A DNA stretch of 64,000 nucleotides from Nematostella vectensis (Eukaryota > Cnidaria > Anthozoa > Actiniaria > Edwardsiidae): contig NC_064042.1 of the NCBI RefSeq assembly GCF_932526225.1, positions 5,377,001-5,441,000 of the forward strand. Reading direction: 5' to 3'. Of the stretch, positions 41,201 to 53,200 are shown one piece after another (position 1 is the stretch's first letter; the number at the start of each line of letters is the position of its first letter). Position numbers and translations under genes: made by a program. The notes below the pieces were generated by a model, which searched no databases, was not told where the DNA came from, and saw only the letters and a program-made list of their open reading frames with translations.

Positions 41201-44200
41201 AGCATGAGAATGTAGCATTTAGATAAATTGTAAATTCTCTTAAATACAGCTTATTTTGTTACTGCCTTCCACATCTCCTCCTTGATGCTCAAGTCCCTGT
41301 TGTGGACTTGGGAAGTGTTTTTGAGCTGCATATGAAGTTAAGCCATTTTTGTGTGAGTTTGACACTTAAAAAGTCAGGTGATCGCCAATTGTAAGTTATT
41401 TGGAGCAGAAACTAAATGTGTAGCTGCAGTAGGTATTTAGGTTATGTGATTTGTATATGTGTATAACTTATTTATCCTTGTGTTGTTCCTAACCTTTGAC
41501 ATGCCATAACATCTTTCCTTTGTCATTTCTTTAGAAGGTAACCATTTTTAATTTCAAAAAGGTAATTGCATCAATTCACAATTGATTACTAATTACTCCC
41601 CTTCTTACCACCCATCCCTCCCCTGACTCACCGTGCTTCACTAACAGACCTAACCACCCTAACGTTGGATATGTTTTAGCAGGGGTGTACCCAATTGGAT
41701 TTCAGGGGCCCCAGAACCCTCCTAATGGAGAACACTGTCCGAATTTTAAACGCCTTATTTGAAATGATATTATTTTAAACATTTAAAAATGGTTTCTGGT
41801 AAAACTGATAACATTTTAGTTTGCAAAGTTTGAATTATAGCCTTTATGAGTTGTTTTCTGATCTCTACCTGGCCTGACCTGAGCTGGCAGACGTTTATAA
41901 GTTGAATTTCTTTTAAAACACAATATGCACATATTAGTTCGGATATTGCATACCCCTAAGTATGCAAATATTATCTATAGCTGTTTTAGTGTAATCCACA
42001 CACATTGTGTTGGTTTGCTGCGTGCTCTTTACATGGTAAATGCATGCCTGACTTTTTCTACTTATTTTTACCACTCACCAATGCAATGCCAATGTTTTGG
42101 GTTGTATATCTCATTTGATCTACTCTTGGACATAATCATTTTCATCTAACCACTTTGTTGAGAATTACAATATTTCAAGCTTTTACTTCGTCCCCCTTTC
42201 AATCGAACGTCTTTATATTGATTTGTTATTGGTCTTTTCCAGTCACCATCACTACCATCAGCCTGGACACCAGACACAGTCGAGCGCAAGTCCAGTACAT
42301 CCTCGACAACACCAACACCTAGTGAGATGGAGCCTGCTGAAAAGCGCAACCGCAGCGAGACTACAGAATCGTTAGCCGATGATGAGTCAGGGTCCACCTC
42401 GACGGAGAGCACCAAACCTGAAATCCCAGTCAACATGCAGATCATCTCGCAAGAAGACGACGAGTTTCAGTCAGATGAGGAGAAGGTAACCACTAGCTAG
42501 GGGAAGGTTGAGGTTATAATGGCGATGCACATATATATTAGGGGCCTATGCAACAACGATGACATGAAATTCTATGTTGACAAAAAAGTAAAGAAATTAA
42601 AGCATGGGTTGTTCAATTGAAATTATTCTGTCTTCTGACAGTTGTATTTTTAAGTTGATAGTAAGATATTGTTTAGATATGTTTCCTCTTTTCTTGAAGG
42701 TGTATTATGGGAAATTGTTTGATCATTTACTTTGTACATAATGGTACCCTCCATTTCGCTAATTCATAGTTTTATTCTCAATTCAGTTTGGTGACGACCA
42801 TGGCCCATTCAATGATCTGGAGATACTGAAGAACAAACCTGGTGAGATCATGATAAGCATAATGATAAACGAAAATAAATATGTAAAATAATGACATTAG
42901 CATTCACTCATGGGCCGAGTTTAGGGGTCGACCATTCAACTTATGGACGTTTTATGTTTTGTTTGAAGGTTATTTTCTATGCGTAACTATTACGTGTGGG
43001 ATATTGTTTGTACTTTAGTGTTTTTTTTTCTTTGCACCTAACGATGCAGGATTTTTTTACACCCGAAGGACAAATAAGCCCCCCTAAAAAGTTAACTGGT
43101 AATACCACTTATGTTGATTGGTTTTCTTTTACAGCTCACTTGGCGGTCTTTCTTCACTATCTCATCTCCAACAGTGACCCCAGTAGCTTGGTAAGTCTGT
43201 GCCTTATGTGTTAAGGTAGCAGTTTAAGAAGGGTTGATAGTAGTTGAGATATGAATATGGTATAGATATAGACTAGTAGATAGAGAACAAAGATAGATAT
43301 TCCTCAAGAAAAAATATACCCCATGCTTTGTGGTCTCTTCTAGTTTTTCTGGCTGGTGACTGAATCATATAGAGACGGAAACTTGAAGGAGATGAAGAAA
43401 TGGTCTTACGAGATCTATTCTACATTTCTCGCTGAGAAAGCTGTGAGTAATAATTAATAACTGTGATAGCTCAATCTGGTTCATAGTATAACTTGCCTTT
43501 ATCCCTTAGCAAAAATATAAGTTGACTTTCGCTAATTACTGACTTTTTCATCAGTGGCTACTCATGCCAAAATAAACATAGCAATGGCTGTGGCCCTTAT
43601 GCCAGTGAGCGACGATAAAAAAAATATTTCATTTGAAATAATCACTGAATGTTTAGCGTTTTGTCGCCAAAAGCTGCAGCTAATGTGAGTTTGCCAAGTA
43701 AATGTCATATGATTTCTAAGTGCAAGTCTCCCATTGGATGACGGTGGCTTGAGCACTGTGCCCCTTCCCCCCCTCCCTAACACACTTTTTGTAGTCTTCC
43801 CCTCCCATGTAATTTCCCAAAAGTTGAAAACTAGGTGTTAACCAAATGTTTCTGTTCATTTTCAGCCATTGAAAATTGTTATTGACCGTGGCATTGTTCA
43901 AGCCATCGAGTCAACGCTTGGTAAAGATTGTAGTGAAGAATGTATAAGGAATCTTTTCATCCCCGCCAGGTAAACTAAATATTTAACAGCATTCCATGAA
44001 TTCGTTGATTTTACAGGAAAAGGTTCCTGTTGAACATGATAATGAAAATTATACAGGATTGTTAATTAGATCAAATAAAGTAATAGCAATTTATTTTGTT
44101 TTATAAGGTCGGCATGTTCAGAAGAGATAAATGAACTTCTTGCGGACTTCCGAAATAAAAGAGCTTTAGGATTAGGAAGCCTATTTGGTGACCATCAATT

Positions 44201-47200
44201 AGAAGGTAAAACTCGTAAAAAAGCATCTGTCAGCCTCCATTTTGACAAAGTGTGGAAAAGTACCCGTTTGTTGTGATTTTTTTCGGTTGAAATTTTTAAT
44301 AAAGCATAAAACTCTGTTTTGTGGTTATTTCAGAATTTCTCCAATCAAATTGTCTTCCATTTTGCTTTAAAACAGTAGCAAAGGCGTGGCTGACAAGGGC
44401 TTTATAACTGTGTATCGTTTTAAAACAATGATGACCTGCTAATAAATCTATTGTTATAATCGCACTCGTCTTCAGCCTTATTGATTTGAGATCAGGATAC
44501 TGGCAATTTGTGTAAAGTATATATGTTTTTTTTTTCAGATGATAACATGGACAAAAGTAAAGAAATGAGTGTTGTTGAACAAACTCTTATGCCACATTTA
44601 GATAATTTAATGTAAGTAAATACAGCCTGATATCACCTCCTTTCATATTTATTTATTTTTCTTGTCCATTTCTTGTTTGGTAACGTAGGTTCCATTTATC
44701 TTGACAGGGCTGAGCTGGACTCAACCACATCAAATACTGCGACCAGCTCACAGTATGATAGAAAGTAGGTTTCTCCATTGTGTTTGTTATGCAAATGTGC
44801 TTTTTTTTATTATTTTGCCAGTGCTTTTCTAAGTGTTGCCCTTTTATCATTTTCTATAGCTCTGCCATGGCCTCAGCACTTACAACCTTCATGAAGCAGA
44901 CAGGTCTCTCATTGAAGGTAGATAACACTTATATACACACTTTGCACATTGCTACAGGCTTTGTCCCTCAAGTAAAAGGACAGTAGAAGTGTGAAAACCT
45001 AGCATTTTACATTATGGACTGTGAATCCTTCATCTTCTTAGATAAGGACATCACTTAGTCAACCTGTCATTGGGACGCAAAAAAAAAAAAAAAATCACTG
45101 GAGACTTTGTCCTGTGGTACCATCTGCAGTGAAGATGCTTACACACCTACTCACACTCGTGTGTTTTAACCCCATGGAGCAGTCTGTGAATACACACTGA
45201 CGAGTAAAATCATTCACATGTAGAGTGCATTTGATCATGTCTCCCAATGCCAATTTGTGCTTATCAAATACTAAATATTTCATTTCTTTTACCTATTAAA
45301 AAAATATGTTACACTGTATGCCATGTCGGACTTTCTGTTACAGGCGGGGTCAAGTTACGGAAACATTTTGGAAAGATGTTCCAGTTTTACACAAAAAGAG
45401 AACAAATCACTGTTCAAGATTAAAGGAAGTAAAAAGGTGAGATCTTATTTGAATTATGTAATATATAAGTTTTTTCTTAACGGTTACCACAGCATTTGCC
45501 ACATGCATTATGGCATTAGAGATATATTCTGCGTATCCCTTTCTCGATGAATATAGATTTTATCCAGTAGGACCCTGTATCACTCTAGTTTAACTTCTTT
45601 AAGTAGTGTTGCTTAACCAATGAATTTTGTAACTGCTCTAGAAAAGAATCTAATCGGTTTACCAAATGTTATCGAAATTAATGTCACATTCTTGCTTTAC
45701 TATTTTTTTTCGAAATTAATGTCACATGTAGATAGAATTACACAAGTGGATAACCATTTATGTACCATTTTGTTTGGTTAAAAATTTACCTTTTAAACTG
45801 CATATAATATTTGTTTTGCAGATAAAAGGGCATCACTTTGTGAGCACACACTATACAAGTACAACATTTTGTAATCACTGCTCCAACCTGCTGTGGGGGA
45901 TCGGTGATCAAGGTTACCAGTGCTCAAGTAAGTGATCTTATTTCGTTTTCAAGGTAAATTGTTTCATGTGTGATCTCATTTGTGAAGCCTTCTCATTCTG
46001 TGTGAGCATTGCAAAAGGGATCATGGAAAACTGTAAGCCTTACCTGGTTCTTCATTCTCTTTTTGTTAGATTTGCTATGGAAACGTTGTTTTATGAGCGT
46101 ATTGATCACTTTGACCAGGGACTGCTTTGACGATTTTCTCAATCTGTTAGTACAGCCGGGAATAAGACGAGCGAGATTAAAAGATGGCGTACTTTTCCTG
46201 GATAATAAGATGTTTTGTGCCTCGCCAAATCAGTTTGTGACCTTACTTACACCACATTTCCTGTTTTCCAGTATGCGAGTTCAACGTACACAAAGTTGGT
46301 TGTTTGGAAAGTATTGAAGAGATGTGCCCAGGCCCCAAGAAGCGAAAAGTAAGTACTGTGTTAGCCTACCTGTAGGCTTTGATAGTTTTTCCTGCACGAA
46401 AACCCCGAAAACACGAAGTTGCATAACCCGGCCGCCATCTTGGATAATTCGCTCCGCAGGGGGAGGTGGAAGAAAAATGTGCGGGGCATTTTTCTTCAAC
46501 CTCCCCGAACTCCGTGTTTTCGGGGTTTTTGTGCCGGAAAAACTACCAAAGCATACAGGCAGGCGAGTGTCACGATCTGAAATCACGTGCAGATCACGTG
46601 TACTGTGTCACGATCTGAAATCACGTGCAGATCACGTGTACTGCGTCACGATCTGAAATCACGTGCAGATCACGTGTACTGTGTCACGATCTGAAATCAC
46701 GTGCAGATCACGTGCTTGTCTTGTACCAACTGACACGGATTGTCTGTTTCAGCAGCAAAAAGTCAATGGTTTGTCAACAAGAAGAGGGATAAACCCCCGA
46801 CGAACTAGTGCGCCAAATCCTGACGCGAGTAAGTCATATTCAGTGGGAAATAGATCAAATGTTCTGAAAATCTCCTGGCTTGACAAATGTAGAGAAATAA
46901 AGGCGATTGAGTGTGACCTAGAAAGAATGATTCCATTAAATTTGTAGGGGACTATGAGTGTACTCGCCAAGCAGAGGTTATATTTGTGCGGGAGGTCTCA
47001 TGGGGATCGTGAAGTGGGGAAATGGGTGGCGCAGGTAGTAGGCGGACTGAAACCTGATAATGGGAGGGAGTCCACAACAATATTTTATATATCATATGTT
47101 CTTTTCTTTCTCTTATGTATGTATTTCGAAGCGGGGACTGTGCGGACTACCTAGTGGTCAAACAGACTCAAATGAAAGGCACTTGCAGAAAGGAAGCCTC

Positions 47201-50200
47201 CTGGTGTCGTGTCTGTTCTATACCCCACAACATGTGGTATACCTGTGGTATCATGTTACTAACCTCTGGATGTTTGATTGGTTCAACAGTCGAGCAGGCG
47301 CATAACCGTCACGTGTCTAACGTCGTTCACCTTGTACCTACCGTAAACCAAACGGGTAAAGACAAAGACAAGGATGCAGAGTCTAACGACTTCCGGTCTG
47401 AAGGTACAAGTACAAATAGAGGAACTAAATATATTTTTCGGAAATTGGGCAAAGTGCATACTTCATAGTTTTTCAGATTTTTTTTTTAGTCTTTTTCAGA
47501 TTTCATTTGTTTTCTTGAAAAATTGAACAATATCAAATGATATTATTATCATTTATCTATAGATGGCAGGAAGAAACAAGGATCATTCGATGAGGAAATT
47601 GTAAGTACTAGACGTCTGAAAGGATTTTTTTTCATACTCTTTATCTAACGCAGTGTTGTTTTTTTTTAGTTATCTTCAAGGAGAGACAGGTCAGTTAACG
47701 CGAGCCTGGACAGTTTTAACAGGTCTGAGACTACCGGGAGAGAGAGGGGGGAGGGGGGGGGAATTCGAGGCTTCTAGCAGGGGGAAGGGGAGGGAAGGTT
47801 TGATAGTTCTTGTCGCCGGAAGGAAAGGGGGGGAGGGGTGAGGGTTGAAGCAGGGAGGGAGGGGACAGATTGCGCTGGATTATAAATGTCATTTCATTTT
47901 TGTTCCATTTTAGACCCGAGGAAGGAATCGACCTTGGCTCCACCTCGGAAGGCGAGGACAGGTAATTGCCTACACAATATTCCTCTTTTGATTCCCTTAC
48001 ATTGTGTCATGTATATTCTATTTGTATTTTATCTGTAAATCTGTTAATTTCATCTGTATTTTACATGTATGTTATCTGCATTTGACATGTATTTCATCAG
48101 TTTTTGACATATTTTTCATCTGTATTTTACAGGTCTATATCGTCACCTGATGTAAGTGAGCATACGTGGGTAGGCGGGGATGTCTGAATACTTCTCATTG
48201 GTTTTCACAATATTTATTTTTCCGAGCTATGATTTGGATGCTCTAAAAAAGACAGACATTTGCAAATTTGTTTGATGTTTAAGAGGAGAATGTGACGGTT
48301 TTCACTTGTTCTTCCTATAGGAGTTAACGATACCAACATCGGCAACAGCAACGAAAAAAAGGTAGCTTGGACTACATTACTACTGAAAACAGGCAGGAGG
48401 CCAGACAGACAAAGGAATAAAGGGACAGACAGACGGAGGGACGGACGGACAGACAGACAGACAGACAGACGACCGGTACATAGTGATTAGGTTTAGAGCA
48501 ACTGTTTTTAAAAATATGTTTTTCCCTGTCACATCCAGCGAGCTGTTTTCAACACCCCGCAGATTCGCCCGTCCTGTCATACGATCAGAGAGTGTCAAGA
48601 CCCCGGTACGTTGAGTTACATGCATTACTATTGAAATCACATGTCAGTACAGTAAAAACCTGTGTGTAAGTAAGAATCTAAATTCTTTTAAAAACGGCAA
48701 AACGGGCTCATATATTTTTGGGGTACTTACTAACAATTGAGACAAAATGTGTTCTTATAAGGTTCTTTTTTTTTTTCAAAAATGCTTAATCAACAGTAGG
48801 ATTTATAATAACATAAGTGTGACTGAATACATAGCTACTTTGCTATCCTACTGTATAAATGTTATTTCATTCTGTAATATTATCTTTATGGAAGAGCAAA
48901 ATGTTTAGGAAAATTATATTTCAAAGCCCCATAAATTGTTTCATTTTTCATGGAAAAAACCATTATACAAGAACCTTTTTTTATTCTTAATTAACTAAGT
49001 TCTTACAGCGCAACCAGGAAAACCGTGAACACCTAGGATATGTGTGGAATGTTTATTGTCTTCTGACGAATCGGACGCGAGAATTAAAAAACTGAGACAT
49101 GTTTCTAGTTGACTGTTTGAATATCTCGCGAGTGATTGGTCAGAACAAACATTCCATACATATTTCCGGTGTTCACGGTTTTCGGTCGCGCTGTAAACGC
49201 TGGTTTTTATACTGTATGTGACTAGATTGACCCTTAGCAAAGTCTGACCGTCCTCTGTGACCGTTTTGTTTCTACTTCTGAGTACAGAAAGAGATGATCC
49301 GAAAAAAGCCTATCGTGTCTGGAGGCATCATGCACAGGTCTCGGAAATCCGTCGCTGGCGGAGATGTGTAAGTACACCAGGGACATGTCACGCTATGGAA
49401 AGTCACGCAAACAGTGTCACACGATGAGTCATGCATGTTATGTCACGCAAAAAAAAAATGCTATGCCCATATTTGAAAATCCGCTTCGACCATATTTTTC
49501 CCCATTGTTTCGCCCTAGAACTGTATATCGAGAATATCCTCGTGAACTAGGATTTTGAAGGCCGACATTTGGAAAAATCGGCCCAGATCCTGACGTTTAG
49601 ATCAGCTTTCCTTTGCGCAATCGCCTCAGGCCCCTTTTTGGACCCTTTAGAAAAACAACAGCATGGGAACTTTGGAGGGGGTGAGGGGGGACAGATTTCA
49701 TGCACGCCTGTTACGATTGTGAGAAACCTACAAAGTACCTCCTTCCTCGAACGTTAAATGGTCGACCATTTTCCTTAAACTCCTTCTCGTGTCGTTTATG
49801 TTTTTTTTAGCTTTGCGCGCGAGGTGGATATGTCTGAGTCTGCGCTGAATCTGAATTACGGTCGTGGTGTTGACTCACCGACAGCGGGGCTAGATACACT
49901 GTCAGAAGACGGTAAGATTCTCCTACCAACTACACAACCTTAAAGTTTCTCTGTCAGACTCCATTTTGTCATGTCGAGTAGGAGAAAGCATCCATTCCCA
50001 TCGGCTTATTTGGAGAAGCTATTGCGATATATTCTCAATTCAAATTGAGTAAATAAAGTATAAAAACTTTGCTTTTAGATGGTTATTAAAAATGAAATAA
50101 AACAAAGAGGGGGTTGACTAGGCGTCTTAAACTCGCTACAGCCATCCGGCTAGTGCTTACTTAGAAATTTGGATAGGAATCTCTTCCGAATATATGATCG

Positions 50201-53200
50201 TTGTAGTGATTATTTCGTCTGAAAGCAGTCTGACAACAAATTATTATGTTTTTTTAAATTAATTTTATCTGGTTTTCTAGATTGTAATTGTGTTTTTTTT
50301 ATCATCATGCTATACTTTATTTATATAATAAAGTCACTTAATATTTTATATCCGTTATTTAACCCCATCTTTCTGCCTAATAGTTCCTCTTCGTGCTATG
50401 TTTCGGTCGCTATTTTTGCTTACACCACGCGTTTTGTAGTGTAGGTGTTCGTGTTTCGTTGTTTGTTTGTTTGTTGTGGACTCGTCACGTGTATACCGCT
50501 GACCATGCTTATTTTGTGTCGTAACTCTGTTAATCTAATAACTCTAAACTAACTATTTTGTTGCGTAATTCGAATTTGAAATGATGTTTTGTTGATTTAC
50601 TTTAAATGATTTTTAATTTGCAAGAAATTGCGATTTTATTTTGCAGATTAGTGTGCTACGCGTGACCATTGTTACGCAGTATTTCATCGTCTATCGTACT
50701 GTCACATCATTGTCACGCATTACGCTGTCATTGTTCGTCACGCATTATATCTTCACATCATAATTGCGCAATACATCATCAATGCACCATCACGCATTCA
50801 CTGCCCATCACCGTCACGCAATATAGTTCCAGCACTGTCTCGTCACACGGTCCCCCACCATCTCACTCCGTGTCCAGTGATGTGGTTCCAATTTTTTACA
50901 AATTCAAAACTCTACTAAAGAGATGTGAATCTCAAACCGGTACAGCGCATTACGGTGATAAGTATACACAAATTAAGCTTACGACAACCAAATTTGGACG
51001 ATAATGGCGTTTGCGTTAGATTAAAGAAGTCCAATCATGCCGCAAATTTATGCACCCGCTCAATGGCGAGTGACTCAAAGTATCCAATTGCATCGGCTTA
51101 TTCAAGCAAGTAACATATCAGACTTCAATCGTAGATTGTTATTTTGAAGTTTCCATGCTAAAAAAAACCCTGTGTTTCCAATGATTAATAATAACAAAAG
51201 AGTGGGTGATCGATATGCCTTAATCGAGGTTCTGCAGCAGCAATAGAGACATAAGGAAGCTGTTACATATGAAGAAAAAATATAGCGATATATTTGATGA
51301 TTAGTGCTTCCCTTTCTCACCGTGTCACGCATATCACCTCATGTCACGCCACAAGGTTCCATGTACTGATTGTGTTTTTGTTATCAGAGAGACGTGCTCG
51401 CTCACGTTCTCCTGTTTTCCCATCTGCAGAGGAAGAGGAATTCGTAAGTACCTTTTTATTGCATTTCTTAGAATTTAGCTCCCCTTACAGATTTCCGAGA
51501 ATAATACAACTTTTCTACATTTTCTTACTTTTAATTTTGAATTAACCTTTCCTAGAACTCCTTGGTTAATGGGAACATTAATGACTTCATTCTTCTTCGA
51601 TTTATGCTTTTTTAAAATGTTAAAACATGACATTCACCCAGTGATTTCACTGTGTTACCTGAATTTTTCTTGTAGTCGAATACATTTTTCTCCCCCCCCC
51701 CCCCCCATGTCCATTGATACCATAATCTTCTTTTCACACGTCGTTTGTGATGAATGTTGATGCAACATGCTTACACAGAAAACATTGTTACGTGAATTGC
51801 GTATGCTATGTTGCCTCAACATTGCTGCTCACATTACCTTGTGTGTTCTCACTGTGCATGCTAATATTTTCTTTCTTCATGTAGCCATGTATCGGCGTCA
51901 GGTGTAACATCTCATGTGTGACAGCTCATGCATAACGTCTGCCTTCTTGTATTACTCTATCAACTAACCTATAACATTTTGGAACTATTGAACCCCACGA
52001 AACTGAATATTTACTTTCTCTTACGTGTCCCCACTGCCTAAATGCTTTTATAGTCAAAGTAAAAGAACTATTGTTCTAAAGGTTTAAGAGTTTGGAGAAG
52101 TAATCGTTGGAATAGTTATTTTGCTATGAGTAAAAGAAAAGTCACTTGGGGCATTTCCAATGTTATTTCTTAACACAGCGAGAATCTTCCATAATAACTT
52201 ATTTGAAGGGCTTTCCATCTCATTACGACCACACGGACAACAGAATAATATTTGGATTTTCTAAGCTTTGATATAATATCATATTCTCATAGATCATTCG
52301 CGAGGAGACTCAAAGAGTGATTCAAGTATTAACAGTCTTTAGATGTTGGCATTTCTAACTGTGTTTTCTTGTTTTCTCAGGACTCCGATATGGAAGCTGA
52401 TACACAAGCACCATGGCAACAAACTGTTGATAAAAAGGTAGATATGTCCTCTTTTATTCACCTCGAGTACTAGGTTAATATCGCCACATCTCTATTTAGC
52501 AACTCTTATACAATTGCATTGTTTTTATTTATTTTAAAATTAACATATCATCGACAGACAATAAAGAAACTCAAGCAGAAAGAAATCAAGCGTCAAGAAT
52601 TTATACATGGTAAGAGAAAACTAAAGTTGAAAGATGATTTTACATGGTAAGAAAAAAAAACTAAAGTTAAAAGCTGATTTATACATGGTAAAAAAACTAA
52701 AGTTGAAAGCTGATTTTACATGGTAAGAAAAAGTAAAGGTTAACCTATTGACTCTAAACTTACAAAAAAAAAACAGACTGAAAACAGATACCTCCCCACT
52801 ATTTTGAGTTTTATACAGCCCGTCAAAGTCCAACACCGCTGCCCTAGACAGCGGTATCCTAGCTTTCCAACAGTGCTTTGCGGTCCCTTCTCTAATCCGT
52901 TGTCGCTGTGCTGATGCAGGCACAAGTTGATGGTTGCTTGTATTTTTCATCAAAACATACAGCTATAAGCATATTAGGAGAGTGTCCTAGGACATCATGA
53001 AGTCTATTGGGGCATAATCGAGTGCTGTGCTTATGGATATTTGCAAGCAAAGGTGGATTCATGGTGATTTGGCTTTGCCTGGATGAGAAAATAATTTTCT
53101 AAAGAATCACCACAACTCTCCTAAATGCTGTCTTTTCTGAAACTAATATGATTCCAAAATTGTTTACACTGCTATTCTGTTTTCACTGCTATTCTGTATG

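Noticed and set aside
46009-46317. 102-codon plus-strand frame overlapping RhoGEF exon 24
   Set aside because: It reads intron 23 and then exon 24 in a different frame from the one that encodes the C1 cysteines.
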